Origin: PNAI01 sp035501735
GTDB taxonomy: Bacteria; Pseudomonadota; Alphaproteobacteria; Rhizobiales; Xanthobacteraceae
Length of the DNA stretch: 64,000 nt
Direction: 5' to 3'
Assembly: GCA_035501735.1 (NCBI GenBank)
Contig: DATJVR010000087.1
Span: 6,012 to 70,011 of the forward strand
How positions within the stretch are numbered: the first letter of the stretch is position 1; every line of letters starts with the position of its first letter. Below the pieces are notes generated by a model that did no database searches, had not been told where the DNA came from, and was given only the letters and a program-made list of their open reading frames with translations. Below, one piece after another: positions 1 to 8,811 of the stretch. The position numbers and the translations under genes are program-made.

Positions 1-849
1 CGAGAGCAGCATCAAGGATTGGCTCGCGCGCGGGCTCGGCCCCCACGCGATGAGCTTGCCGAGTTCGCCCGCGTCCGGACCCGGACGCGCCGAGCGCACC
101 AGCGACAGGATCGCGTTGATGACTGACTCGCCGACCGGTAGCCGGCGCACCAGGCGTTGCGCGGCGAGCAGTTCGTCGGCGGTCATCGCCGGCTTCGGCT
201 TGGCTTCTTCGACGCCGGTGGTCTCGAACACGATGCGTCGCTCCGCATCGCGGTCGGGATAGTCGACATCGATCTGCATCAGGAAGCGGTCGAGCTGTGC
301 TTCCGGAAGTGGATAGGTGCCTTCCTGCTCGATCGGGTTTTGCGTGGCGAGCACGTGGAACGGCCGCGGCACGTCGTGGCGATTGCCGGCCACTGTGACA
401 TGCTGCTCCTGCATCGCCTGCAGCAGGGCCGATTGCGTGCGCGGGCTCGCGCGGTTGATCTCGTCCGCCATCAGCAATTGTCCGAAAATCGGACCGGGGA
501 TGAAGCGGAAGCTGCGCTTGCCGCCGGCGCCTTCCTCCAGCACTTCGCTGCCCAGGATGTCCGACGGCATCAGGTCCGGCGTGAACTGGATGCGCCGCGC
601 GTCGAGGCCGAGCACGATGCCCATGGCTTCCACCAGTTTGGTTTTCGCCAGGCCCGGCACGCCGACCAGCATCGCATGCCCGCCGGACAACACGGTGATC
701 AACGCTTCCTCGACCACTTTCTCCTGACCGAAGATCACCGCGCCGATCGCTTGTTTTGCGGCGGCTATATGCGCAGCCGTGGATTCCGCGGCGCGCACGA
801 TCATGTCTTCGAGCTTTTCGATGCCTTCTCCAGTCACAGACGACATCAT
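1..849 (-). CDS. MoxR-family AAA+ ATPase (3' end outside the window)
   Basis: Reverse-strand reading frame open from an ATG at 849 (a second ATG follows at 846) to the window edge: 283 codons, C-terminus missing. The Walker A motif GVPGLAKT lies at about residues 63-70. It is followed by a Walker B-type MADEIN motif, the RASPRTQSALLQAMQE segment and ATQNPIEQEGTYPLPEAQ, all hallmarks of MoxR ATPases. Members act as chaperone-like ATPases, usually with DUF58 and von Willebrand A-domain proteins encoded just downstream; here those partners would lie left of the window, so the specific role cannot be told. The gene is divergent from the DUF1285 operon, with about 220 bp between that probably holds both promoters. 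Confidence 0.93.
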   Translation of the reverse strand, partial: MMSSVTGEGIEKLEDMIVRAAESTAAHIAAAKQAIGAVIFGQEKVVEEALITVLSGGHAMLVGVPGLAKTKLVEAMGIVLGLDARRIQFTPDLMPSDILGSEVLEEGAGGKRSFRFIPGPIFGQLLMADEINRASPRTQSALLQAMQEQHVTVAGNRHDVPRPFHVLATQNPIEQEGTYPLPEAQLDRFLMQIDVDYPDRDAERRIVFETTGVEEAKPKPAMTADELLAAQRLVRRLPVGESVINAILSLVRSARPGPDAGELGKLIAWGPSPRASQSLMLLS

Positions 850-1071
850 GCACTCCTTCGCTGTCTGTTACCTTTATGGGTGCCGGTCATGCCGGCCTTG
901 TGTCTTGCGCCGCACGCGAACATAAATGGCTAAGGCTCGCGTATCGCCGTTGGCGGCTTGTTTTCTCGTCATTTTTCCACAGCTTACGCTATTTATAGGG
1001 CTTATGGCGATAGCACTTGTCGCCCATCTGCAATGCAGGCGCCGGCAGGCCCAGTAATCGCGCTAAGGTCG

Positions 1072-1671
1072 ATGGCAACAATGGCAAACGAAAGGCAGAC
1101 AGGACTGGATTCCATCGCCGGCACCGCGCGCAAGGAGAGCAAAAACGGCCCTCCGCCCGTTCATCTTTGGAATCCGCCGTTTTGCGGCGATCTCGACATG
1201 CGCATCGCGACCGACGGGACCTGGTACTATCTGAAGACGCCGATCGGGCGGCCGGCTCTCGTAAAATTGTTCGCATCCGTGCTCAAACGCGAAGGCGACA
1301 AATATTTCCTGGTCACGCCGGTCGAAAAATGCGGGATCACGGTCGACGATGCCCCCTTTCTCGCGGTCGAGCTGAAATTGGCGGACGGGCCGCGCGGCCG
1401 CGTCCTCAACTTCCGCACCAATGTGGACGACTGGGTCGCCTGCGGGCCGGACCATGCGCTACGCTTCGAGCCGGAGCGTGCGACCGGGGGCCTGAAACCC
1501 TATCTGCACGTGCGGCGAAATCTTTGGGCGAAAGTCACGCGCGCGCTGTTCTACGACCTGGTCGCGCTCGGCGAGGAACGCGATGTGGCGGGCAGGCGCA
1601 TGTTCGGCGTCGCGTCGAGCGGAGAATTTTACGTCATGGCGCCGGCCGAGAATTTGAAGGAGTTTGCGTGA
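1072..1671 (+). CDS. DUF1285 family protein
   Basis: 199-residue protein with the DUF1285 pattern: an early PPVHLWNPPFCGDLDMRI segment, then GTWYYLKTPIGRPALVKLFASVL, and PVEKCGITVDDAPF. The frame is open further upstream, but the ATG at 1072 has an AAGG a few bases before it and matches the usual length; ATG 1081 is the alternative. Function is unknown. Structures of the family are described as double-domain beta folds, but nothing here identifies a ligand. The stop codon overlaps the start of the NUDIX gene, the first link of a four-gene translationally coupled operon (DUF1285, NUDIX, DUF6111, cca). Confidence 0.85.
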   Translation: MATMANERQTGLDSIAGTARKESKNGPPPVHLWNPPFCGDLDMRIATDGTWYYLKTPIGRPALVKLFASVLKREGDKYFLVTPVEKCGITVDDAPFLAVELKLADGPRGRVLNFRTNVDDWVACGPDHALRFEPERATGGLKPYLHVRRNLWAKVTRALFYDLVALGEERDVAGRRMFGVASSGEFYVMAPAENLKEFA

Positions 1672-2321
1672 TGGATGCAGGCCCGCTTTCCACGCAGGAG
1701 TTTTTCGCGCGCGCCCGCGAGCGGCTCAATCTTCACGTGCCGTCCGCGCTGACCGATCTGACGGCCGAAGCCGTGCGCGGCGATCTCGATCTCGATCCGA
1801 CGCTGTGGGAGCGCGCCGGCGTATCCGCGACCAAGCCCGCCGCCGTCCTGATCCCCGTGGTCGAACGCGCCGAACCGACCGTGCTGCTCACCCAGCGCAC
1901 GGCCGAACTGCCGAATCATCCGGGGCAGATCGCATTCCCGGGCGGCAAGATCGATCCTGCCGACGCAAGCCCGCTTGCCGCCGCGTTGCGCGAGGCCGAA
2001 GAAGAGATCGGATTGGACCGCCGCTTCGTCGACCCGATCGGCTATCTCGATCTCTTTCTCACCTTCTCGGGTTTCCGTATCCTGCCGGCCGTGGCGCATG
2101 TAGCGCCGGACTACGCGCTCGTGCTCAATATGTCGGAAGTGACGGAAGCGTTCGAAGTGCCGCTTTCCTTTTTGATGTCGCCCGCCAACCATCAGCGTCA
2201 CAAGCGCGACTGGAAGGGCATCGAGCGGCATTATTTCGCGATGCCCTACGAGCAGCGCTACATCTGGGGCGTGACCGCGGGTATTCTGCGGAACATGTAT
2301 GAGCGGATTTACGGCCAATGA
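1671..2321 (+). CDS. CoA pyrophosphatase, NUDIX hydrolase (NudL/YeaB type)
   Basis: 216-residue NUDIX protein. The UPF0035-type signature VLLTQRTAELPNHPGQIAFP is directly followed by the NUDIX box, which starts at GGKIDPAD and ends in REAEEEIGL with the metal-binding glutamates. This pair of motifs marks enzymes that hydrolyse coenzyme A to 3',5'-ADP and 4'-phosphopantetheine. The start codon overlaps the DUF1285 stop and its own stop overlaps the next ATG, so translation is probably coupled. The assignment to CoA as substrate follows from the family signature, not from anything specific in the context. Confidence 0.88.
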   Translation: MDAGPLSTQEFFARARERLNLHVPSALTDLTAEAVRGDLDLDPTLWERAGVSATKPAAVLIPVVERAEPTVLLTQRTAELPNHPGQIAFPGGKIDPADASPLAAALREAEEEIGLDRRFVDPIGYLDLFLTFSGFRILPAVAHVAPDYALVLNMSEVTEAFEVPLSFLMSPANHQRHKRDWKGIERHYFAMPYEQRYIWGVTAGILRNMYERIYGQ

Positions 2322-2581
2322 TCCGGCCTATCGCCACCGAATTGGTCTTGTTCCTGGCGCCGTTCGTCGCCTATGCGATTTTTTTGTTTGCCACCCGCGC
2401 GAGGATATTCGACGGCCGAGCATGGCCGCCCAAGACGCTCGCCGCCCTTGCCATCGCCGCGGTCGCGCTGGTGCTCGGAAGTTTTATTCTGCTGGCCAAT
2501 TTCACCGGCTCGCCGCCCGGCTCGATCTATGAGCCCGCGCATATGGAGGACGGCCGGTTCGTCCCGGGACGAACGCGATGA
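2318..2581 (+). CDS. DUF6111 family small membrane protein
   Basis: 87-residue protein with two hydrophobic segments (about residues 8-25 and 40-62) joined by a short basic loop containing RARIFDGRAWPPKT, and a polar tail. It overlaps the NUDIX gene by ATGA at 2318-2321 and the cca gene by ATGA at 2578-2581, so it is embedded in a coupled operon. This small protein between the NUDIX and CCA-adding enzymes is typical of Hyphomicrobiales. Function is unknown; both ends probably sit in the inner membrane. Confidence 0.8.
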   Translation: MIRPIATELVLFLAPFVAYAIFLFATRARIFDGRAWPPKTLAALAIAAVALVLGSFILLANFTGSPPGSIYEPAHMEDGRFVPGRTR

Positions 2582-3828
2582 GCAAGCTGCCCAATCTAGC
2601 CCAGGCCAGCTGGCTCGGCGAAGGACCGTTGGCGCGGCTGCTGGCCACCCTCAATCGCGATGGTGAGGAGGCGCGCGTGGTCGGCGGCGCCGTACGCAAC
2701 GCGCTGCTCGGCGAACCGATCGGCGAGTTCGACATCGCCACCACGGCGGTGCCGCAGGAAGTGACCCGCCGCGCAACCGCCGCCGGCTTCAAGCCGATCC
2801 CGACCGGCATCGCGCACGGCACAATAACGGTGGTCGTCGCCGGCCGTCCGTTCGAGGTGACCACGCTGCGCGAGGACGTCGAGACCTTCGGTCGCCATGC
2901 CAATGTGCGCTTCGGCCGCGACTGGAAGGCGGATGCCGAGCGGCGCGATTTCACCATGAACGCGCTTTCGCTGTCCGGCGACGGCCGGGTCCACGACTAC
3001 GTCAACGGTCTTGACGATCTTGCCGCCCGCCGCGTGCGGTTCATCGGCGATCCCGCCAAGCGCATCGAAGAAGACTATCTGCGTATCCTGCGCTTTTTCC
3101 GCTTCCACGCCTCATATGGTCACGGCGCGCACGATGCCGAGGGCCTGCACGCCTGCATCCTCGGGCGCGCTGGTCTTGATCAATTGTCGCGCGAGCGCGT
3201 GCGCATGGAAGTCATCAAGCTGCTGCTGGCGCCGCACGCCGTGCCGACGCTCGCGGTCATGACCGAAACCGGAATTCTGCCGAGCGTGCTGGGCGGCGTG
3301 CCCTATCTCGCGAGCTTTGCCAATCTGGCGAAACTCGAGGCGGTGATGGGCATTGCAGCCGACCCCATCCGCCGGCTTGGCGCGCTTGCGGTTGCCGTGG
3401 TCGAGGATGCCGATCGGCTGCTGCAGCGCCTGCGGCTGTCCAATTCCGAGCACGCGCAGCTGCTTTCGATCGGAGACGGCTGGTGGCGCGTTTCCCCCAC
3501 CGGCGATCATGTGGAGCGCGCCTTGCTCTATCGTCTCGGGCCGGAGCGTTTCACCGACCGCGTGCTGGTTGCCTGGAGCCGCGCGAGCGTCGGCACGGCC
3601 GACGACGCCTGGCGTGCGCTCGCATCCTTGCCGGCACGCTGGGTCGTGCCGGTGTTTCCGCTGAAAGCGCAGGATTTCCTCAAGCGCGGCGTGATCAAGG
3701 GGCCGGCGCTTGGCGCGGCCTTGGATGCAGCCGAGGAGGCCTGGATCGCCCAGGATTTTCCGCACGCGCTGCCGGTGATCGAATCGATCGCCGACGCGGC
3801 AGTGGCCTCGCCGGCGAAGCCGGACTGA
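2578..3828 (+). CDS. cca: CCA-adding enzyme (tRNA nucleotidyltransferase)
   Basis: 416-residue class II nucleotidyltransferase / poly(A) polymerase-family protein that builds or repairs the 3' CCA end of tRNA. The N-terminal domain has VVGGAVRNALLG followed by EFDIATTAVP, the position of the catalytic carboxylate motif. The motif RRDFTMNALS and the RFIGDPAKRIEEDYLRILR segment are also diagnostic. The C-terminal half is the helical body and arm. The usual DxD reads E-F-D here, as in many alphaproteobacterial homologues. Last gene of the coupled operon, convergent with the outer-membrane protein gene 6 bp away. Confidence 0.93.
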   Translation: MSKLPNLAQASWLGEGPLARLLATLNRDGEEARVVGGAVRNALLGEPIGEFDIATTAVPQEVTRRATAAGFKPIPTGIAHGTITVVVAGRPFEVTTLREDVETFGRHANVRFGRDWKADAERRDFTMNALSLSGDGRVHDYVNGLDDLAARRVRFIGDPAKRIEEDYLRILRFFRFHASYGHGAHDAEGLHACILGRAGLDQLSRERVRMEVIKLLLAPHAVPTLAVMTETGILPSVLGGVPYLASFANLAKLEAVMGIAADPIRRLGALAVAVVEDADRLLQRLRLSNSEHAQLLSIGDGWWRVSPTGDHVERALLYRLGPERFTDRVLVAWSRASVGTADDAWRALASLPARWVVPVFPLKAQDFLKRGVIKGPALGAALDAAEEAWIAQDFPHALPVIESIADAAVASPAKPD

Positions 3829-3834
3829 ATCTCG

Positions 3835-4554
3835 CTAGGGGCCGAAGCGGTAATTGATGCCGGCCTTGACCAACTGAAGGTTGCTGGCGATGTCCTGCAC
3901 ATAGCCGACGCTTGCTCCGCCGCCGAAATTCAAGCGCCGTGTGTTGAAGTCGATATAGTTGTACTCGATCTTCGCCGACCAATTCCGCGTGAACGCGTAT
4001 TCCATCCCGCCGCCCATGACCCAGCCCCAGCGCGTGGTGCTCGCGCTGCCGTTGAGCGGTCCGCCGACGGTGATGAAATCATCGTATCTGTATTGGGCGA
4101 ACGCGCCGCCGCCTTTGACGTAAACCAGCAGACGATCCCAATAGGCGACGCCGAGCCGCCCGCTGATCGTGCCGAATGAGCTCACCTTGCTGTTGAGGTC
4201 ATGCAGGAAGAGATCCGTGTGATTGCCTTTCAGGCTCGCCCAATCCATGTCGAATTCGGCGCCGGCCATCATCATTCCCCATTGCCAGTTGAAGCCGATT
4301 TGGCCGCCGGCAAAGCCGCCGGTTGTCGTGTGATTGCCGAGGTCGGAGCCGGTGAGGGTGGGATCGTCCGTCCAGCTGCTACGGCCGGTGCCGAAGCCGC
4401 CGTTGGCGCCGATATAAAAGCCCGACCAGTTGTATTGATAGACCGGCGCGCGCGGCGCTTTGAGCGGCATGTCGGCCGCCCGGGCAATAGAACCGGCGCC
4501 GAAGCTCAAGCCTGCCGCGATGGAAACCGAGAGCGCGAAACCGTGAAACCGCAT
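3835..4554 (-). CDS. Outer-membrane beta-barrel protein (Omp25/Omp31-like)
   Basis: 239-residue predicted exported barrel. The signal peptide ends near AGSIARAADMPLKAP, a leader typical of Rhizobiales barrel proteins. The mature part shows alternating aromatic/polar strands: YNWSGFYIGANGGFGTGRS at the first strand, repeated GGxGxxxxW segments, and a C-terminus LVKAGINYRF ending in a membrane-anchor phenylalanine two residues before the end. The start at 4554 is chosen because a GGGGG tract lies just upstream and because it gives a clean signal peptide; an upstream in-frame ATG at 4596 would add 14 residues. Role is probably structural or as a small porin. Confidence 0.85.
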   Translation of the reverse strand: MRFHGFALSVSIAAGLSFGAGSIARAADMPLKAPRAPVYQYNWSGFYIGANGGFGTGRSSWTDDPTLTGSDLGNHTTTGGFAGGQIGFNWQWGMMMAGAEFDMDWASLKGNHTDLFLHDLNSKVSSFGTISGRLGVAYWDRLLVYVKGGGAFAQYRYDDFITVGGPLNGSASTTRWGWVMGGGMEYAFTRNWSAKIEYNYIDFNTRRLNFGGGASVGYVQDIASNLQLVKAGINYRFGP

Positions 4555-4771
4555 GGGTACCCCCGAGAAATGAGAGGACGACGCAACGCGACTCACAAAA
4601 TCGACTGACGCCGCGCAGGGGATCGGCCGCGCGCAGGCCCGTATTCAATCCATTAATCCCCCGGCAAGGTTACTAGTGCGTTAACGCGACCCGTGGCCTA
4701 TAACTCCCGGCCTGCGCGAATGAATTCGGGACGGCGCCGGCAGGAGCGCGGGGAACAGAAGGGGGGCCTCG

Positions 4772-5269
4772 ATGAGCAGCGGCAGGCGTTCAATTGCGAT
4801 TTTTCTTCTCGGCGGAATTCTCGGCACGGTCTTCGGCGTGGCGCTGGGATTTTTCTTCTTTCCCTTCGTGTTTCCGCCGCCGCCCGCATCCGAACAGCTC
4901 ACCGACGCCGACCGTACGCCGCTCGTGGCGACCGGCGCCTTCATTCACGCCGATCCTTCCGATCCGGTGCACTGGGGCCGCGGCAAAGTCAGCGTCTATC
5001 AACGCACTGTGTTTCTGGAGCCGGATTTCGAGGTTGGCCCCGGCCCGGCCTACCACGTCTATCTCGTGCCCGAGGCCAAGATCCGCAGCTCGGACGCGGT
5101 GAAGAACGCCAAGTTCGTCGACCTCGGCGGCCTGCGCGCGTTCAAGGGCAGCCAGCGCTACACCGTTCCGCCCGGCGTCAATCTCCTGCAATACGGCAGT
5201 GTCGTGATCTGGTGCGAACAGTTCGGCGTGCTGATTTCGCCGGCCGATATCGCGCCGCCGATTCAGTGA
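4772..5269 (+). CDS. DM13 domain-containing membrane-anchored protein
   Basis: 165-residue protein with an N-terminal membrane anchor (about residues 8-38, very Phe-rich) and a DM13 domain outside the membrane. Supporting features are GAFIHADPSDPVHWGRGKVSVY, the central HVYLVPEAKIRSS, FVDLGGLRAFKGSQRY, and the conserved cysteine in VVIWCEQFGVLISPA (Cys148). DM13 domains are proposed to take part in redox or electron-transfer reactions through this cysteine. A run of G residues at 4764-4769 is a plausible ribosome-binding site. The following TSUP exporter begins 45 bp downstream on the same strand, so the two may be co-transcribed. Confidence 0.85.
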   Translation: MSSGRRSIAIFLLGGILGTVFGVALGFFFFPFVFPPPPASEQLTDADRTPLVATGAFIHADPSDPVHWGRGKVSVYQRTVFLEPDFEVGPGPAYHVYLVPEAKIRSSDAVKNAKFVDLGGLRAFKGSQRYTVPPGVNLLQYGSVVIWCEQFGVLISPADIAPPIQ

Positions 5270-5314
5270 CCCGACGCTGGCTCCGACTCGGGATCGCGTT
5301 TACGGTGCCGGCCC

Positions 5315-6070
5315 GTGACCGCCGCCTTTGCCGATATTTCGCTGCTGCAACTCGCGCTGGTGGCGGGTGTGGCGCTGTTCGCCTCTGTGGTCGGCGGGGT
5401 CGCCGGTTACGGCACCGGTGCGCTCATGCCGCTCGTTCTCGTTCCGATCGTGGGCGCCGAGCCGGCCGTGCCGATTATCGCGCTCGCCGGCTTGCTCACC
5501 AATACCAGCCGCGCCACCGCCTATAAGGGCTTCATCTCCTGGCGCAGCGTCATGCTGGTGTTCGTCGGCGCGGCGCTTCCCTGCATGCTCACTTCCTATG
5601 GCTATACGCTGCTCACCGGCAAAGGCGCGATGCTGGTGATCGGCGCGATGCTGATGCTGACCGTGCCGTTGCGCTACCTGCTGAGATATCATGCCGTCGT
5701 TTTTGGCGATCGCGGACTTGTCGCTGGTGCTTTTGGCTATGGCGTCGCCGTCGGCGGCACGGTCGGCGCCGGCGTGATCCTGCTGTCGCTGCTGATGGCG
5801 GCCGGGCTCGAAGGCGCCGCCGTCATCGCCACCGACGCGGTGATCTCGGTCGGCATCGGCCTGCTGCGCTTCGTGGTCTTCGGCATCGCCGGCGTGATCA
5901 CGGCGCAAGTCATCGCCTTTGCGTTGCTGATCGGATTGGTGGCTTTCCCCGGCGCCTTTTTCGCGCGCACCTTTGTCGAGCGCTTGCCGCTGCACGTGCA
6001 CACCGCGATCCTCGATTTCGTGGTTCTGGTCGGCGGCGCGGTGATGGTGTTCGGAGCGTTCCGGCGATAG
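5315..6070 (+). CDS. TSUP-family transporter (TauE/SafE sulfite exporter type)
   Basis: 251-residue integral membrane protein with about eight hydrophobic segments. The TauE/SafE pattern is visible: a GGVAGYGTGALMPLVLVPI segment near the start and a second internal repeat AGAFGYGVAVGGTVGAGVIL, the glycine-rich re-entrant elements of this family. Members move sulfite, sulfoacetate or other small organosulfur anions across the inner membrane; the substrate here is not shown by context. The start is a GTG at 5315. Neighbour DM13 upstream and the convergent PcfJ-like gene 3 bp downstream give no pathway. Confidence 0.85.
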   Translation: MTAAFADISLLQLALVAGVALFASVVGGVAGYGTGALMPLVLVPIVGAEPAVPIIALAGLLTNTSRATAYKGFISWRSVMLVFVGAALPCMLTSYGYTLLTGKGAMLVIGAMLMLTVPLRYLLRYHAVVFGDRGLVAGAFGYGVAVGGTVGAGVILLSLLMAAGLEGAAVIATDAVISVGIGLLRFVVFGIAGVITAQVIAFALLIGLVAFPGAFFARTFVERLPLHVHTAILDFVVLVGGAVMVFGAFRR

Positions 6071-6073
6071 CGC

Positions 6074-7231
6074 TTATCGTTCCCGCGCGGCCCAAGTCAG
6101 ACCGTGTTCGCCCGCCCAGCGTTTCACCGTCGTGACCTCGTTGGGATACGGAAGCCGGTTGGCAAAGCCGCGGCACTGCACGATGCGGCCATCTTGGGTC
6201 ACTTCCATCGTGACGCCGCGGTTGAGGCGGCCGACCGGAAACTCGGACTTCAGTGACCAGATTGAGATTTCGCCGCTCATACATTTCGGCTCGTAGCTCG
6301 AAACGCAGTGACGCATGTGAAGTCCCTCGAAATAGAGATCGTAACCGGTTTTGATCTGCCGAAAGCGCCAGATCGCCTGCCTCTCGTGCTTGCCGATCCG
6401 ATAGTCGATGTTCGGCAGCGCGCTGCCGGTCCATACAGTGCCGTTCTCGCGATTGCGCCGCAGCGTGCGGTGCCAGTCTTCCATGCGCCGTTTCAGCGCC
6501 CCGAGTGTGCGGCCCTTGAGTTCGAACGCCTGGTCCTCTTGCTTGGCGGCGTGGAGATAGTCGGCCAAGTCGTCCATCTCGTGAGCCGCAAGCGGATTGC
6601 GGGCGAAGAATCGTGCAGCCTCCTTCCAGAAGGTGGAGGCGATCGAATAGCTGGCGACCTTGCAATGCGCGACCCTGCAGGCGATCTCAGCCCGTTCGGT
6701 GTGTGGGCGCGCAATCGCATACCACAGCGCCTGCTTGGATGAAGTGATCGCCGCCGGCGTGGTCAGGAAATGATGCGTTTCCTGCCGGGTCAGAAAACGA
6801 GACGATTCCTGTTTATAAAGCGATCCTCCTTGCGCCGCCGCGATGTACCAGCGTCGCAGATCCGGGGCTCCGATCTGCCGCGTGGCCGGTCGCCTGGGCA
6901 AGTCGATGCGGTCGGCGAAATCGTCCTCGATGTCGTCGAGCCAGGCCCGCTCAAGGTGCGCCGCGACCCGGTATCGTTCGAAACTGAACCGCACGAGATC
7001 GATGAAGCGGCGCTCTTCCAAGCGGCTCCTGATCCGGCAGCGCCAATCCTCCGGCGCGCGCAGCGCATAGCTGCGCAGTTGCTCGATCCTGCAGCCGTAT
7101 TCGTGCTTGAATTCGGCGTATCGTGCGGGCGCGCGCGGCGGCTCACGCCGGGAATTGGCTTCCAGCGCGGCGCAGGCCCGCAGATCGTCGAGTTGTCGGC
7201 GCGCTTCGCGCCAACGCGTTCTCTTTCCCAT
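6074..7231 (-). CDS. PcfJ-like protein
   Basis: 385-residue soluble, Arg-rich protein. The C-terminal third carries the pattern I associate with the PcfJ family: EGLHMRHCVSSYEPKCMSGE, IWSLKSEF, then TMEVTQDGRIVQCRGFANR and a final WAGEHGLTW. The conserved His-Cys (MRHCV) and the later CRG are the candidate functional residues. The N-terminal two thirds are helical and charged, with no recognised domain. PcfJ was named from a conjugative plasmid operon, but homologues occur on chromosomes and no biochemical role is established. A GGAG sits six bases before the ATG at 7231. No mobile-element genes are adjacent. Confidence 0.7.
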   Translation of the reverse strand: MGKRTRWREARRQLDDLRACAALEANSRREPPRAPARYAEFKHEYGCRIEQLRSYALRAPEDWRCRIRSRLEERRFIDLVRFSFERYRVAAHLERAWLDDIEDDFADRIDLPRRPATRQIGAPDLRRWYIAAAQGGSLYKQESSRFLTRQETHHFLTTPAAITSSKQALWYAIARPHTERAEIACRVAHCKVASYSIASTFWKEAARFFARNPLAAHEMDDLADYLHAAKQEDQAFELKGRTLGALKRRMEDWHRTLRRNRENGTVWTGSALPNIDYRIGKHERQAIWRFRQIKTGYDLYFEGLHMRHCVSSYEPKCMSGEISIWSLKSEFPVGRLNRGVTMEVTQDGRIVQCRGFANRLPYPNEVTTVKRWAGEHGLTWAARER

Positions 7232-7326
7232 GGGTAGCTCCAGACATGCAGTGGCGTTTCCGCCCTGCCGGGCGGATCGAAAAGCCTTTTCGGTTCTCGA
7301 CCCACATGTCTGTCTCCATGAGACGT

Positions 7327-7353
7327 AAAAGCGCGCCGCTTCATTCGGCGCGC
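7327..7353 (-). terminator. Rho-independent terminator after hemF
   Basis: Perfect 8-bp stem GCGCGCCG (7331-7338) / CGGCGCGC (7346-7353) with a 7-nt loop. Read on the reverse strand it is followed by TTTT (7330-7327). It lies 75 bp beyond the hemF stop and upstream of the PcfJ-like gene, so it fits as the end of the trmL-hemF transcript. Confidence 0.75.
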
Positions 7354-7428
7354 GGGTTGATCGTTCCGCAATATGGCGGATTTACGGATTCGGCGAGCCT
7401 TCGGGGACTTGCGGTGCGCGGTGTGGCA

Positions 7429-8346
7429 TTACGGCCACTTCACCACCGGCGGCATCGACGACAGGATCGACTCCACGTTGCCGCCCGTGCGCAGGCCGAA
7501 GATCGTGCCGCGGTCGTAGAGCAGGTTGAATTCCACGTAGCGCCCGCGCCGCACCAGTTGCTCCTCGCGCTCGGCATCGCTCCACGGCGTCACGAAATTT
7601 TTTCGCACGAGCTGCGGATAGATTTTCAAGAATGCACGCCCCACCTCCTGCGTGAAGGCGAAGTCCGCCTCCCAATCGCCCGAGTCGTGCCAGTCGTAGA
7701 AAATGCCGCCGATGCCGCGCGGCTCCTGACGATGCTTGAGGAAAAAATATTCGTCGCACCATTTTTTGTATGTCTCGTAGGGCGCGACTTTCGCATGCGC
7801 GTCGCAGGCCGCTTGCATCGCCGCGTGGAACGCGATCGTGTCGGCATCGCCTTGCGTGCGCCGCCGTTCGAGCACGGGGGTCAGATCGGCGCCGCCGCCG
7901 AACCATGCCTTGGTGGTGACGACGAAACGGGTGTTCATGTGCACCGCCGGCACATGCGGATTGTGCGGATGCGCGATCAGCGAAATGCCCGAGGCCCAAA
8001 AATGCGGATCGCTCTCCGCGCCGGGAATGTCCTTGCGGAACTCCGGCGCGAATTCTCCGTGCACGGTCGAGCAGTGCACGCCGACCTTCTCGAACACGCG
8101 GCCATGCATCATCGCCATCACGCCGCCGCCGCCATCGCCTCCGGTATGATCGGAGCGCGACCACGGCGTGCGCGCAAAGCGTCCGGCCGCTCGATCGCCT
8201 GATTTCGCCTGCGAGGGCAGGGCGGCTTCGACCGCTTCGAACGCGGTGCAGATCTCGTCGCGCAAGGTTTCGAACCATGTCCGCGCGCGCTGTTTGCGGG
8301 CGTCGAGCGTGGCGGGATCGGGCAGGGCGGATGCCATTGCATGCAT
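7429..8346 (-). CDS. hemF: Oxygen-dependent coproporphyrinogen III oxidase
   Basis: 305-residue enzyme that oxidatively decarboxylates coproporphyrinogen III to protoporphyrinogen IX using O2, in the cytoplasm. Family hallmarks are GGDGGGGVMAMMHGRVFEK, the HCSTVHGEF segment, the long NTRFVVTTKAWFGGGADLTP and, near the C-terminus, FNLLYDRGTIFGLRTGGN. Length is normal for HemF. It starts 3 bp after the trmL stop (ATG 8346; ATG 8337 is the alternative) and is followed by a strong terminator, so trmL-hemF is a two-gene operon. Haem from this pathway is needed by the cytochrome complexes encoded elsewhere in the window. Confidence 0.96.
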   Translation of the reverse strand: MHAMASALPDPATLDARKQRARTWFETLRDEICTAFEAVEAALPSQAKSGDRAAGRFARTPWSRSDHTGGDGGGGVMAMMHGRVFEKVGVHCSTVHGEFAPEFRKDIPGAESDPHFWASGISLIAHPHNPHVPAVHMNTRFVVTTKAWFGGGADLTPVLERRRTQGDADTIAFHAAMQAACDAHAKVAPYETYKKWCDEYFFLKHRQEPRGIGGIFYDWHDSGDWEADFAFTQEVGRAFLKIYPQLVRKNFVTPWSDAEREEQLVRRGRYVEFNLLYDRGTIFGLRTGGNVESILSSMPPVVKWP

Positions 8347-8349
8347 AGT

Positions 8350-8811
8350 CTAACTCGCTGGCGCGGCCTGCGTCTGCCGCAATGCTTCGCCGGCCGCCAT
8401 GGCTGCCGCCATGGCCACATTGAGCGCGCGCAATCCCGGCCGCATCGGAATGAGCAGCCGCGCGTCGGCGGCCGCATGCACGGCTTCCGGCACGCCCGAG
8501 GACTCGCGGCCGAACAGCAGCACTTCGTCAGGCCGAAAGCGGTGCTCGAGATAGGACGTCGCGCCCTTGGTCGTGAACAGAACCAGCCGCAGTCGCTCCC
8601 CCTGCCGCCAGGCTTCGAACGCCGCCCACGTCGCGTGCCGCACGAGCTGCACCTGATCGAGGTAGTCGAGCCCTGCCCGCCGGAACGCGCGATCGGAGCT
8701 CACGAAGCCGGCCGGCTCGATGATATGCGCCTCGATGCCGAGGCAGGCGCAGAGGCGAAGAATCGTTCCGGTATTTTGCGGGATATCGGGCTCGTAAAGG
8801 GCAATCCGCAT
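8350..8811 (-). CDS. trmL: tRNA (cytidine(34)-2'-O)-methyltransferase
   Basis: 153-residue SPOUT-class methyltransferase. It begins MRIALYEPDIPQNTGTILR, where N and G form the family's motif 1, and has FGRESSGVPEAVH (motif 2) and MRPGLRALNVAMAAAMAAGE (motif 3), the deep trefoil knot that binds S-adenosylmethionine. TrmL methylates the wobble ribose of tRNA-Leu isoacceptors. The frame extends 13 codons upstream, but the ATG at 8811 matches family N-termini. First gene of the operon with hemF. Confidence 0.93.
   Translation of the reverse strand: MRIALYEPDIPQNTGTILRLCACLGIEAHIIEPAGFVSSDRAFRRAGLDYLDQVQLVRHATWAAFEAWRQGERLRLVLFTTKGATSYLEHRFRPDEVLLFGRESSGVPEAVHAAADARLLIPMRPGLRALNVAMAAAMAAGEALRQTQAAPAS

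Noticed and set aside
7123..8202. A forward frame opposite hemF
   Set aside because: hemF motifs are complete on the other strand and a terminator separates the region.
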